Part shown: in pieces, positions 17,339-25,918 of the stretch
Position numbering within the stretch: position 1 is the first letter of the stretch
Layout of the letters: each line of letters starts with the position of its first letter
NCBI RefSeq assembly: GCF_902833055.1
Contig: NZ_CADFEJ010000001.1
Coordinates: forward strand, 124,001 to 188,000
DNA length: 64,000 bases
Source: Burkholderia territorii
GTDB taxonomy: Bacteria > Pseudomonadota > Gammaproteobacteria > Burkholderiales > Burkholderiaceae
Direction of reading: 5' to 3'
The notes under the pieces: model-generated
What the model was told of the DNA's origin: nothing
Databases searched by the model: none
The model's input: only the letters and a program-made list of their open reading frames with translations
Translations under genes and position numbers: made by a program

Positions 17339-17724
17339 GCGGCACACGCATCGTCGATGTACGTCGCCAGCACCATTGCGGCGGCGTTGCCCGGCGCCGA
17401 GCCGAGCAGTTGCGGCGCATAAACGCTGTCGCCGGGCGCGATCGGCTGCCCCGACAGCGCACAGACGCCGCGCTTGCGCGTCGTGAACAGCCGCCACTTC
17501 TGGTAACCGTAGTGGCCGGTGCACGCGTCGCGCCACGAAATCATCACAGTGTCGGCCGTGGGGCGCTCGAGCACGCTGATCGTCGGCTGGCTCGTCGCGT
17601 CCCACGACGGCAGGCGATCGCGTGTGATGGAGCGCCGCCGCGGTGCGGCCAATGAAACAGACGGCATGTCGAAGCTGCCGATCGCGGCGACCGTCTTGAG
17701 CCAGGCAATTGCACTGTTGCTCAT
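17335..17724 (-). CDS. DUF3331-type protein
   Basis: A 129-residue protein from the ATG at 17724 behind AAGGAA. The C-terminal half has WRDACTGHYGYQKWR, CALSGQPIAPGDSVYAP and a final CAA, matching my recollection of the Burkholderia DUF3331 family. It is soluble, without a signal peptide. It follows the NDH-2 gene on the same strand after 44 bases, so the two are probably one transcript. Function unknown. Confidence 0.7.
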   Translation of the reverse strand: MSNSAIAWLKTVAAIGSFDMPSVSLAAPRRRSITRDRLPSWDATSQPTISVLERPTADTVMISWRDACTGHYGYQKWRLFTTRKRGVCALSGQPIAPGDSVYAPQLLGSAPGNAAAMVLATYIDDACAA

Positions 17725-17768
17725 CTTTATTTCCTTCGAAACGTTACGTGTTGACGCGACATGCGGCA

Positions 17769-19061
17769 TCACGACAAGCGGATGCGCGGCTGCACGCAGC
17801 CGTTGATCCGTTCGGCGATCCACAGCAGCGTCGCCTTGGAAAATCCGTGCAGCGCCTGCTGGTGGCGCCGGTACAGCATCAGGTGGCTGAGTTGCGCGAA
17901 ACGCCCCTGGATGAAGCCGCCGCGAAAGAAGCCGAATTGCCCGAGCGTGCCGAACGCGTCGTAATCGCTGATCGACACGAGCGCGCCGAAATCGTGGAAC
18001 GCGAACGGCGGCAGCGGTTTGCCGTCGAGCCATGCCGGCAAGTGCTTCGCGAGATGCTCGGCCTGCTGGGCCGCGACCTGCGCGGTGGGCGGCAGCGGCC
18101 GCTCGTGGCCGTCGGGCTGCAGGCTCGCGCAATCGCCGATCGCGAACACGTGCTCGTCGGCCGTGGCCTGCAACGTGGGCCCGACCCGGATCTGGTTCGC
18201 GCGGTTCGTGTCGAGCCCGCCCAGCGCCTGCATGAAATCCGGCGCCTTCACGCCGGCCGCCCATACCATCAGATCTGCTTCCGCGAACGAGCTGTCGCCA
18301 TAGTGAAACCCGTTCGCGTCGGCCGCCGTTACGCGCGTCGACGTCAGTACGCGAAAGCCGATCTGCTCGAGCCGCCGCTGCGCCGACGCGGAAATCCTCG
18401 GCGGAAACGCGGCGAGGATGCGCGGGCCGCTTTCGAGCAGCGTGAGCTGCAGCCGTTCACGCACCGTCTCGTCGCCGTACGCCTGCGCCACTTCCAGCAG
18501 TCGGCTCAATTCCGCTGCGAGCTCCACGCCCGTTGCGCCCGCACCGACGATCGCGACGCGTAACGACTCGTCGCGCGCGACGCTGCGAAACACGCGCATC
18601 CGCAATGCTTCGTTGAAGGTCTCGGCCTGTTGCTGGCTGTCGATGAAGTAGCAGTGCTCGCGCACGCCCGGCACGCCGAAATCGTTGGCCTGGCTGCCGA
18701 GCGCGAGGATCAGCACGTCGTATTCGAGTTCGCGCGCGTCGATCACCCGTTCGCCGCTCTGCGAGCGGATCTCGCCGAGTTGCACGCGGCGGCGCGCGCG
18801 ATCGAGCCCCTTCAATTCGCCGGGCTGATACGTGTAGCCGTGATCGCGCGCATGGGCGAGAAAGATCACCTGCTGTTGCTGCACGTCGCGCGTGCCGGCG
18901 GCGATCGTGTGCAGCATCGGCTTCCAGACATGGGTCGGGCTGCGATCGACGACGGTGACCTGGGCACGCCCGGTGCGGCCGAGACGCTCGCCGAGGCGAG
19001 TCGCCAGCTGCAATCCGGCGATGCCGCCGCCGACGATCACGATGCGAGTACGGGTTGTCAT
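17769..19061 (-). CDS. ndh: type II NADH:quinone oxidoreductase (NDH-2-like FAD protein)
   Basis: A 430-residue single-subunit flavoprotein that passes electrons from NADH to quinone at the inner membrane without proton pumping. The N-terminal FAD Rossmann motif IVIVGGGIAGLQLATRLG is followed by HVWKPMLH (typical of NDH-2 and related disulfide-fold enzymes). A second dinucleotide-binding motif VAIVGAGATGVELAAELS lies near residue 165, and the FAD-phosphate motif HVFAIGDCA near residue 305. Length fits the family. It is divergent from a TetR regulator 147 bases away, with a short inverted repeat between them. Confidence 0.88.
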   Translation of the reverse strand: MTTRTRIVIVGGGIAGLQLATRLGERLGRTGRAQVTVVDRSPTHVWKPMLHTIAAGTRDVQQQQVIFLAHARDHGYTYQPGELKGLDRARRRVQLGEIRSQSGERVIDARELEYDVLILALGSQANDFGVPGVREHCYFIDSQQQAETFNEALRMRVFRSVARDESLRVAIVGAGATGVELAAELSRLLEVAQAYGDETVRERLQLTLLESGPRILAAFPPRISASAQRRLEQIGFRVLTSTRVTAADANGFHYGDSSFAEADLMVWAAGVKAPDFMQALGGLDTNRANQIRVGPTLQATADEHVFAIGDCASLQPDGHERPLPPTAQVAAQQAEHLAKHLPAWLDGKPLPPFAFHDFGALVSISDYDAFGTLGQFGFFRGGFIQGRFAQLSHLMLYRRHQQALHGFSKATLLWIAERINGCVQPRIRLS

Positions 19062-19068
19062 GGATAAA

Positions 19069-19082
19069 TCATCGAGTGATGA
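19069..19082. promoter_or_regulatory. candidate operator between ndh and tetR
   Basis: TCATC and GATGA separated by 4 bases, just upstream of the ndh start. It is short, so it could be chance, but the position suits a TetR site controlling ndh. Confidence 0.3.
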
Positions 19083-19208
19083 ATAAGGTATGATCCTAGC
19101 GCTTCCCGGCTTCGCGTGTCAACGGAGCGGGGCAGGCAGCCCGGTTCGGCGATGCCGAGCCGGGGCCGGAACACCGGCATTCGATTCATTCAACGGGAGC
19201 AGGAAAAC

Positions 19209-19862
19209 GTGGCTGAAGTTACTGAGCGCGCGCCGGCGAAGCGGCGTACGCGCGGGCGGCCGCTGGCGGAGGCGTCCGTCGGTCCGGACGTGATATTGCG
19301 TGCCGCGCGCCGCACGTTCGCGAAGCGCGGCTACGATGCGACGAGCGTGCGCGAGGTCGCGCGCGAACTGGGCATCGACGCGGCGCTGATCGCCCATCAT
19401 TTCGGCACGAAGGAAACGTTGTGGCTGGCCGTCGTCGAGCAGATCGTCGATCTCGCGGAGCCGATGTTCGAAGCATTGCGCGCGCTGCGCACGTCATCAT
19501 TGCCGCATCGCGAGCGCGTGCGGCGTGCGATCGAGCTGTGCGTCGATCACGAGTTCGACGAGCCCGACATGGGCATGTTCTTCTCGACCGCGGCGACCGA
19601 GCAGGGAGCGCGGCTCGACCGGCTGCAGGAGCGCCTCGTGCGGCCGTATTACGACGTGATGTTCCCGCTGCTGTCCGACGCCGTCGAGGCCGGTGCGATC
19701 CGCGCGGTCGATCCGAACGTGCTGTTCTTCATGATCGCAAGCGCGATCGGCATGACGGTGTCGTACAGTCACATGATGCTGGCATTCACGTCGCTGCCGA
19801 CGCGGCGGGACGCGTTCCGGCAGTCCGTAATCGACGTCGCGTTCAATCTCGTCGGCGACTGA
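19209..19862 (+). CDS. TetR/AcrR-family transcriptional regulator
   Basis: A 217-residue protein from GTG 19209, preceded by GAGCAGGA; a longer frame upstream lacks family features. It has a basic N-terminal tail, then the TetR helix-turn-helix: ILRAARRTFAKRGYDATSV, REVARELGIDAALIAHHFG and KETLW. The ligand-binding C-terminal domain includes an acidic/Phe-rich stretch (DEPDMGMFFSTAATEQGARL). It is divergent from ndh and probably regulates that gene or itself. Ligand unknown. Confidence 0.87.
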   Translation: MAEVTERAPAKRRTRGRPLAEASVGPDVILRAARRTFAKRGYDATSVREVARELGIDAALIAHHFGTKETLWLAVVEQIVDLAEPMFEALRALRTSSLPHRERVRRAIELCVDHEFDEPDMGMFFSTAATEQGARLDRLQERLVRPYYDVMFPLLSDAVEAGAIRAVDPNVLFFMIASAIGMTVSYSHMMLAFTSLPTRRDAFRQSVIDVAFNLVGD

Positions 19863-19930
19863 GTGCCGCGCGCGATGCGCGTGGTGGCGTGGCGGCAATC
19901 CGCTCCGGGTTGCTCACTGCGTGCCGCGCG

Positions 19931-20410
19931 TCATTCGACGCTCGTGGGCGGTTTATCACCGAGCCAGCGCCGCGCGCCGGGCCCGTTGCGGCCCGCGCGA
20001 TCGTCGGGGTTGGCCAGCTTGCAGCGCTTCAACGACAGGCAGCCGCAACCGATGCACTCGTCGAGGTTGATGTAAAGCCGCTGCAGTTCCTCGATCCGGT
20101 TCGCGACGCGCTGCTTCCAGCCGCGCGACAGCCGCTGCCAGTCCTTGTTGGTCGGCGCGGTGTCTTCCGGCAGGCTCACGAGCTGTTCCGCGATCTCGTC
20201 GAGCGAATAGCCGATCTTCTGCGCGAACACGATGAACGCAATCAGCCGCAGCACCGCACGCGAATAGTGGCGATGGCTCGAGCCGTTGCGATGCGACCTG
20301 ATGAGCCCGCGCTTCTCGTAGAAGCGCAACGTCGATGCCGGCACGCCGCTGCGCGCGGCCACTTCGCGAATCGACATCAGCGGCCATTGCGGCATTTCGT
20401 CGGTACTCAT
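19931..20410 (-). CDS. soxR: redox-sensing MerR-family activator SoxR
   Basis: A 159-residue regulator. The N-terminal MerR winged helix is MSIREVAARSGVPASTLRFY, then EKRGLIRSHRN. A dimerisation helix follows, then the [2Fe-2S] cluster motif CIGCGCLSLKRC, which identifies SoxR within the MerR family. Oxidation of the cluster by redox-cycling compounds turns transcription on. The start at 20410 is preceded by GGAGGG; a longer frame from 20449 would run through the operator and is unlikely. No soxS was expected or seen; in non-enteric bacteria SoxR acts directly on a few efflux or oxidoreductase genes. Confidence 0.9.
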   Translation of the reverse strand: MSTDEMPQWPLMSIREVAARSGVPASTLRFYEKRGLIRSHRNGSSHRHYSRAVLRLIAFIVFAQKIGYSLDEIAEQLVSLPEDTAPTNKDWQRLSRGWKQRVANRIEELQRLYINLDECIGCGCLSLKRCKLANPDDRAGRNGPGARRWLGDKPPTSVE

Positions 20411-20433
20411 GACACCCTCCGGGAAAGCCAGCC

Positions 20434-20449
20434 TTGAAGTTGACTTCAA
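20434..20449 (-). promoter_or_regulatory. SoxR-box-like palindrome
   Basis: TTGAAGT and ACTTCAA separated by 2 bases, 24 bases upstream of the soxR start. The E. coli SoxR box has the same kind of centre (CAAGTT.AACTTG). Possible autoregulation, or control of a leftward promoter. Confidence 0.55.
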
Positions 20450-20806
20450 CTTTCATGCTGCGCGGCAGTTTAACCCGTCGCGACGCGTCATGCTTTTCTC
20501 GTTCCTCCGCGCGACATCGTCTTCGCGCGCGGCCTGCGCATTGCCGGGCACCGAAACGAGGTCCGCTGGCGGCAGCGCCACGCCTCGCCTCGCCGTCGCA
20601 CCTGCGTTGCATCGCACGCACCGCATGCGTGGCGCGGCAAGCGGCCGATTCCCCGCCGCGAAACATCGTTCCCCTTCGTCGTAAACGTCTCGAATGCGTA
20701 ATATTTGCGCCGCCCGATCCGGTTTAGAGTGGCCGCAAATTGATGACGATGCGTCGTATGGCCGAAGTCGCAGGCCGTACCGATGCACCACAGGAGCTGG
20801 AGACAA

Positions 20807-22324
20807 ATGGCTGAAGGCAGGATTACGCAAGTTGAATCGTTCGGTTTCGAGCGGATCCCCGACGCATCGCGCTATGCGCGTCCGATCGATCTGTTCCGGT
20901 TGCTGTTCGGCGGCTGTAATACGTTTTCCACGTCGGTGCTCGGCAGCTTCCCCGTGCTGGTCGGGCTGTCGTTCAAGGCGGGCGTGTGCGCGATCGTGCT
21001 CGGCGTGCTCGCCGGCACCTGTATCCTCGCGCCGATGAGCCTGTTCGGCCCGCGCAATGGGACGAGCGATCCCGTGTCGTCCGGCGCGCATTTCGGCATC
21101 CACGGCCGGATCGTCGGTTCGTTCCTTGCGCTGCTCACGTCGATCGCGTTCTTCTCGCTCGCGGTGTGGAGTTCCGGCGATGCGCTCGTGGGCGGCGCGC
21201 ACAACTTGGTCGGCGTGCCGGTCAACGGCTTCACGCTTGGCGCTGCGTACATGGTGTTCGCGGTGCTCGTGCTGATCGTCTGCATCTACGGTTTTCGCTT
21301 CATGTTGTGGGTCAACAAGATCGCCGTGTGGGCAGCGAGCCTGTTGTTCGTCGCCGGCCTGTTCGCGTTTGCGGGGATGTTCGACATGAACTATGCCGGC
21401 ACGCTGAGCCAGGGCAGTGCCGGTTTCTGGGCCGCGTTCGTCGGCGCGGTGCTGGTCGCGCTGAGCAACCCGGTGTCGTTCGCGTCGACGCTCGGCGACT
21501 GGGCACGCTACATCCCGCAACAGACGCCGAAGCGGCGCGTGATGGGCGTCGTGTTCGCCGCGCAGATCGCTACCTTCGTGCCGTTCTTCTTCGGCCTCGC
21601 GACCGCGACGATCATCGCGTCGAAGGCGCCCGCGTTCATCGCGTCGAACGACTACGTCGGCGGGCTGCTTGCCGTGTCGCCGCGCTGGTTCCTGCTGCCG
21701 ATGTGCCTGATCGCGATCATTGGCGGGATGTCGACCGGCACGACCGCGCTGTACGGCACGGGCCTCGACGTATCGAGCATGTTCCCGCGCTTCCTGAACC
21801 GCGTGCGTGCGACGCTGCTGATCGGCACGATCGCGATCGCGTTCATCTTCGTCGGCCGCTTCTGGTTCAACCTCGTCGAAAGCGTCGCGACGTTCTCGAC
21901 GCTGATCGACACGTTCAGCTGCCCGTGGATGGCGATCATGGTGATCGGTTACGTGACGCGCCGCGGCTTCTATCTCGCCGACGACCTGCAGGTGTTCAAT
22001 CGCGGGCTGCGCGGCGGCCACTACTGGTTCACGCACGGCTGGAACCTCCGCGCGATGGGTGCGTGGCTGCCCGCGGCGTTCATCGGGCTGTCGTTCGTGA
22101 ACCTGCCGGGGCAGTTCGTCGGGCCGCTCGGTAACCTCGCGGGCGGGCTGGATCTGAGCGTGCCCGTGTCGCTGCTGGTCGGTGGACTGCTTTATTTCGT
22201 GCTGCTGACGGTGCATCCGGAAGCGGAAGGCGTGTACGGTCCGAACGGGCGCTTCCTCGTGCGTGGCCCCAGGCAGGCGGCGGGCGGTGTCGGCGCGCCG
22301 GCGATTCAGCCGAAGGGCTCTTGA
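20807..22324 (+). CDS. NCS1-family purine/cytosine-type permease
   Basis: A 505-residue inner-membrane transporter with about 12 hydrophobic segments. The start at 20807 has GGAG five bases upstream. The family-type opening GFERIPDASRYARPIDLFRL is followed by GPRNGTSDPVSSGAHFGIHG near residue 80. SNPVSFASTLGDWARYIP in the middle and DTFSCPWMAIMVIGY near residue 375 also fit NCS1 cytosine, purine and hydantoin carriers. No catabolic genes for a particular base lie next to it, so the substrate is open. Confidence 0.88.
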   Translation: MAEGRITQVESFGFERIPDASRYARPIDLFRLLFGGCNTFSTSVLGSFPVLVGLSFKAGVCAIVLGVLAGTCILAPMSLFGPRNGTSDPVSSGAHFGIHGRIVGSFLALLTSIAFFSLAVWSSGDALVGGAHNLVGVPVNGFTLGAAYMVFAVLVLIVCIYGFRFMLWVNKIAVWAASLLFVAGLFAFAGMFDMNYAGTLSQGSAGFWAAFVGAVLVALSNPVSFASTLGDWARYIPQQTPKRRVMGVVFAAQIATFVPFFFGLATATIIASKAPAFIASNDYVGGLLAVSPRWFLLPMCLIAIIGGMSTGTTALYGTGLDVSSMFPRFLNRVRATLLIGTIAIAFIFVGRFWFNLVESVATFSTLIDTFSCPWMAIMVIGYVTRRGFYLADDLQVFNRGLRGGHYWFTHGWNLRAMGAWLPAAFIGLSFVNLPGQFVGPLGNLAGGLDLSVPVSLLVGGLLYFVLLTVHPEAEGVYGPNGRFLVRGPRQAAGGVGAPAIQPKGS

Positions 22325-22358
22325 GCGCGGCACTGCGTGTCGTTTCGCTTCGGAATTC

Positions 22359-22400
22359 ATCATGCCGCCACGCGGGAGAGCCGCCGGCGGCATGATTGTT
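22359..22400 (+). terminator. terminator downstream of the NCS1 permease
   Basis: Perfect 11-base arms ATCATGCCGCC (22359-22369) and GGCGGCATGAT (22386-22396) are followed by a short T-rich run. It lies 34 bases after the permease stop. Confidence 0.6.
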
Positions 22401-22503
22401 TCCGCACGCGTGACGATCGGTGCGAATGACAGGCCGCCTGTACCCGGCTGCAAGCGGGAACGCGTGTCGGGCAGAGGCAGGCGCGTATCGCCTCCCGTAC
22501 GGA

Positions 22504-22720
22504 TCAGCGGAACGTGCTGGCCGCGAGCATCCCGCCGTCGACGATGAATTCCGAGCCCGTGCAATGCGCGGATTCGGCGGATACGAGAAACAGCACGTGG
22601 CTCGCCACTTCGCCCGGTTTGCCGATGCGCGCGATCGGCAGCCCGCTGTAGAGCGACGATGGATCGAAATCAGCGTATTCCGGCGGGCGCGCCGCCTCAC
22701 GAAGAGCGTCGGCCGTGCAC
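22504..22720 (-). pseudogene. C-terminal remnant of a short-chain dehydrogenase/reductase
   Basis: The last 70 or so residues of an SDR. LPIARIGKPGEVASHVLFLV and CTGSEFIVDGGMLAASTFR are the classic C-terminal region that closes the Rossmann fold. Upstream, PPEYADFDPSSLYSG also fits, but the frame then enters unrelated sequence belonging to the next gene. The cofactor motif and the YxxxK active site are absent, so this is a truncated gene. Confidence 0.75.
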
Positions 22721-22733
22721 CGGCCCGGGCGAT

Positions 22734-23108
22734 TCATCGCCAGGTACCGTCAACGTAGACCCACACCGGTCCCTGACGCCGCCAGTATCCGGGCACCCAT
22801 CTGCGTCCGGGGCGGCGCGCGATCCAGCGTCCGGGCACCCATATATAGCGGCCGCGCTGCCAGCGCCAGTGGCCGTCGGTCCACACATAGCCGTGCGGCC
22901 GCGGTGGCGGTGGGCGGCGGTCATGCCGCAGTGCGGGAGGCGGAAAGCCCGGGCGGTCGGAATAAGAGGGCCTGCCCGGCCCGGGAGGCGGTCCTGGGGG
23001 CCGATATCCGGGCGGTGCGGATTGAGCCGAGGCGGTACGCAGCCAACCGCCGGTGACGGCGAGGGCGGCGGCCACTCCGATGGCGCGCAGTAGCGAGCGT
23101 CGATGCAT
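22734..23108 (-). CDS. exported Pro/Arg/Trp-rich YXWGQ-repeat-type protein
   Basis: A 124-residue protein with a signal peptide (MHRRSLLRAIGVAAALAVTG, cleavage about ASAQS). A Pro/Gly-rich linker follows, then aromatic repeats: YVWTDGHWRWQRGRYIWVPG, RWVPGYW and VWVYVDGTW. Repeats of this kind define small periplasmic or surface YXWGQ proteins of unknown role. It stands next to the SDR relic, whose deletion point lies at or near the end of this gene. Confidence 0.7.
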   Translation of the reverse strand: MHRRSLLRAIGVAAALAVTGGWLRTASAQSAPPGYRPPGPPPGPGRPSYSDRPGFPPPALRHDRRPPPPRPHGYVWTDGHWRWQRGRYIWVPGRWIARRPGRRWVPGYWRRQGPVWVYVDGTWR

Positions 23109-23718
23109 GGCGGATCCTCTATCTAGTATGCGATCGGGCTGCCTTACATTAGCCCGCTGATCCCACTGCCGGGTTACGCGGGGCGTTAAGGCTGTTACGG
23201 CATGTCACGATGACCGCCGGGTAGCCGAGCGAACGCCATCGGTCCCGCGCCGCTGGCGCCGACTGCCCGATGGGGTCGCTACCACTGCACGGCCACGTGT
23301 TTACAGTTTGGTCGCAGCGGTTTAGGCCAACGGGGCCAATATTTGAGACTGATTCGGGTAAAAATTACCGATTTTGCGTGGCTCGATGGATTCCGCTTGT
23401 TGTTTCTATGCAACCGTCAAGACGATGACACGAAAGAATGGTGGGATGAAAGCCTCCAAAAAGCATCCGTCAATCGGTCAAAAAAATACGTTAAAACAAA
23501 TACTTATAACGCGTACCCACTTTCATTATTTCTAGTTCTGGAAAAGCTTATTTCTTTATTTGCAGATCGCGCCCCTAGGGTACACCCCTAAACTCACGGT
23601 TCCCAAACGGGCAACTATCCGGGCGCGGCCAGAAGGACCGATGGCGTTCCCGGGCGGTTGCAGACCGTTTATGAACAAGGTCGCGAGACCTGCCTCTTTT
23701 TAGAAGGGAGCTCCACGA
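23109..23718 (+). other. 610-base region upstream of the porin
   Basis: Holds no convincing gene. The middle (about 23343-23570) is AT-rich, as expected for a strong porin promoter region with bound regulators. An 82-codon open frame there has atypical composition and no ribosome site. A leader hairpin lies near the porin start (see 23678). Confidence 0.5.
23678..23701 (+). promoter_or_regulatory. leader hairpin with T-run before the porin
   Basis: AGGTC and GACCT close a GCGA tetraloop, followed by GCCTCTTTTT. It ends about 18 bases before the porin ATG and next to its GAAGGGAG ribosome site. It could be an attenuator, a processing/stability element or part of a small-RNA target. Confidence 0.4.
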
Positions 23719-24840
23719 ATGAACAAGACTCTGATCGTTGCAGCAGCTGCAGCATCGTTCGCTACCGTCGCTCACGCGCAAAGCAGCGTCACGCTGTACG
23801 GCGTGCTGGACGCAGGCATCACCTACACGAGCAACGTCCAGCCGGCACTCGGCCAAGCTGGCAAGTCGCGTTGGGCAATGGGTTCGGGCATCGACCAGAG
23901 CCGCTTCGGCCTGCGTGGTTCGGAAGACCTCGGTGGCGGCCTGAAGGCAATCTTCACGTTGGAAAGCGGCTTCAACATCGGTAACGGCAAGTTCGCGAAC
24001 GGCAACGGCGGCATGTTCAACCGTCAAGCTTTCGTCGGCCTGTCGAGCCAGTACGGCACGGTCACGCTGGGTAAGCAATACGACGCAACGCAAGACTTCC
24101 TGGCGCCGCTGACGGCAACGGGCTCGTGGGGCGGCACGTACTTCGCGCACCCGCTGAACCTCGACCGCCTGAGCACGAACGGTGATGTCGCATCGAACAA
24201 CACGATCAAGTTCACGAGCGCGAACTACGCTGGCCTGCAATTCGGTGGCACGTACTCGTTCTCGAACAACACGAACTTCGGCAACAACCGTGCGTACAGC
24301 GCAGGTGCTGCATACCAGTTCCAAGGCCTGAAGCTGGGTGCTGCATACTCGCAAGCTAACCTGGGTGACGGTACGAACGCAAACGGCGCAACGTCGTCGG
24401 CAATCGGCGGCATCGCTAGCCAAGGCCGCGTCCGCACGTACGGTGCTGCTGCTGCGTACGCATTCGGTCCGGCACAAGTCGGCGCTGCATGGACGCAAGC
24501 GCGTCTGGACAACAACGCAGTTGCTCTGGGCACGCTGCGTACCGACAACTACGAAGTCAACGCCAAGTACAACCTGACGCCGGCTCTCGGCCTGGGTGCT
24601 GCTTACACGTACACGAACGCGAAGATCAACAACGGCAGCACGCACTGGAACCAGTTCGGCCTGCAAGCTGACTACTCGCTGTCGAAGCGCACGGACGTCT
24701 ACGCACAAGCTGTGTACCAGCGTGCAGCGAAGAACGGCATCGGCGCGTCGATCTACAACGGCGACAGCTTCGCGAACAACCTGCCGAGCTCGTCGATCAA
24801 CCAAACCGCAGCAACGGTTGGTCTGCGTCACCGCTTCTAA
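23719..24840 (+). CDS. Gram-negative general porin (trimeric 16-strand type)
   Basis: A 373-residue outer-membrane porin. The signal peptide MNKTLIVAAAAASFATVAHA is followed by QSSVTLYGVLDAGITYTSN, then GSRFGLRGSEDLGGGLKAIF-like text typical of Burkholderia porins (here SRFGLRGSEDLGGGLKAIFT). Alternating beta strands run to the terminal GLRHRF with the required C-terminal Phe. Codon use is strongly biased to a few C/G-ending and GCA codons, as in highly expressed genes. It sits alone with its own terminator, and no partner gene is implied. Confidence 0.95.
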   Translation: MNKTLIVAAAAASFATVAHAQSSVTLYGVLDAGITYTSNVQPALGQAGKSRWAMGSGIDQSRFGLRGSEDLGGGLKAIFTLESGFNIGNGKFANGNGGMFNRQAFVGLSSQYGTVTLGKQYDATQDFLAPLTATGSWGGTYFAHPLNLDRLSTNGDVASNNTIKFTSANYAGLQFGGTYSFSNNTNFGNNRAYSAGAAYQFQGLKLGAAYSQANLGDGTNANGATSSAIGGIASQGRVRTYGAAAAYAFGPAQVGAAWTQARLDNNAVALGTLRTDNYEVNAKYNLTPALGLGAAYTYTNAKINNGSTHWNQFGLQADYSLSKRTDVYAQAVYQRAAKNGIGASIYNGDSFANNLPSSSINQTAATVGLRHRF

Positions 24841-24874
24841 GCGTGACGGCTGGGTAACCAGTCTCGCAGCATCG

Positions 24875-24904
24875 AAAAAGGCGCCTTCGGGCGCCTTTTT
24901 TTTC
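24875..24904 (+). terminator. strong intrinsic terminator of the porin
   Basis: GGCGCC arms around a TTCG tetraloop, flanked by an A-run and followed by eight T residues, 35 bases after the porin stop. Confidence 0.9.
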
Positions 24905-24945
24905 GACTGTGAAGTGCGTCGACGACAATCCGGATCGTGGAGGCG

Positions 24946-24975
24946 CAAAAAAAGCGAGGCACACCTCGCTTTTTC
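24946..24975 (-). terminator. terminator of rnk (works in either direction)
   Basis: AGCGAGG and CCTCGCT close a 4-base loop, with an A-run on one side and a T-run on the other. It lies 31 bases past the rnk stop on the minus strand and could also stop porin read-through. Confidence 0.85.
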
Positions 24976-25006
24976 GCATTCGGGGCAGGTTGCGGTTTTC
25001 GATGGA

Positions 25007-25405
25007 TCAGCGCGTATATTCGCCGTTGGCTTCCGGCTGGAACACGATCGCCGCGACCTTCATCAGTTTTTCGACGCCACTGGGTTGCAGCACCTTCACC
25101 AGCTGACCGCGTTGCGCGCCCAGCAGCGCCATGCCGACCGGCGAGAACACGTTCAGGCGTCCAAGTTCGAGATTGGCCGCATCCGGATAAACGATCGTCC
25201 AGGTGGTCTGTTCCTGGGACGCTTCGTCGAACAGCGTGATCTGCGAGTTCATCGTGACGACGTTTGCCTTGATGGCGTCGGGCTGCACGATGTCTGCGCG
25301 CTCGAGCAGCGTGTCGAGCATCGCCTGGAAGCGCGGGTTGTGCTCGGCGTGCTTCTCGAGACGAGCGACATCAAGTTCGGTCAACTGGTAAAGGCGTTGT
25401 TTCAT
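25007..25405 (-). CDS. rnk: regulator of nucleoside diphosphate kinase (GreA/GreB-family)
   Basis: A 132-residue protein from the ATG at 25405 behind GGAGAA. It has a short N-terminal coiled segment (TELDVARLEKHAEHNPRF) and the C-terminal FKBP-like GreA/B domain: NSQITLFDE, TIVYPDAAN, NVFSPVGMALLGAQRG and a final VVFQPEA-like strand (AIVFQPEANGEY). Rnk binds RNA polymerase but, unlike GreA, has a short coiled coil and no cleavage activity. Its role in nucleotide pool control is known from Pseudomonas and E. coli. Single gene with its own terminator. Confidence 0.9.
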   Translation of the reverse strand: MKQRLYQLTELDVARLEKHAEHNPRFQAMLDTLLERADIVQPDAIKANVVTMNSQITLFDEASQEQTTWTIVYPDAANLELGRLNVFSPVGMALLGAQRGQLVKVLQPSGVEKLMKVAAIVFQPEANGEYTR

Positions 25406-25918
25406 GGCAGTTCTCCAAATGATCGGCATGGGGCAGGCGTGGCGTGCCTATGGGGATCGCCCGGAGCCTGTCTGACCTGGCTCCGGAAGGAGGCCGTGCC
25501 GTCAGATCAGGCGCCGGGCAGGGGCGAGCGGTGCCTGGGCCGTGCGTCGAAGGCAGAGGTGCGCCGGATGGCCGGCGTGCGCGCGCACGCCGGCGGGGCC
25601 GGACGGCGAAACCGAGGAAGGCGTGAGCGCGTGCATGGTGGATACGGTATCGACAGGCGAATAAAACCTTACGATTCTACAACACAACCTTCCGAATTGG
25701 TGATCGGGTTGTCGGCCTTTCGTCAGGCATTGTTGTGAAAATGATTTAAGTGATAGAGATCTTGCGTGACGAGAGCGGGCGATTTTTTCCGAAAATGCAA
25801 CGCAGTATGTTCAAACCAAGGGTTTCCCCTTGGTATGGCGAGCACTACACTTGATCCATCGCTTCAGACAGTCTTGCCGGAAGCGACGCCAAAAGAGAAC
25901 ATATTTCGGAGGTCCATC
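25406..25918 (+). other. 513-base intergenic region between rnk and the DUF4148 gene
   Basis: No convincing gene. The right part (about 25650-25760) is AT-rich and presumably holds promoters; open frames here are short shadows with no family features. Confidence 0.4.

Noticed and set aside
20453..22564. 703-codon minus-strand frame across the NCS1 permease
   Set aside because: Antisense to a clear transporter gene; composition (Arg, His, Asp, Glu rich) is that of a shadow frame.
23343..23591. 82-codon frame upstream of the porin
   Set aside because: Lies in an AT-rich promoter region, has no ribosome site and no recognisable features.
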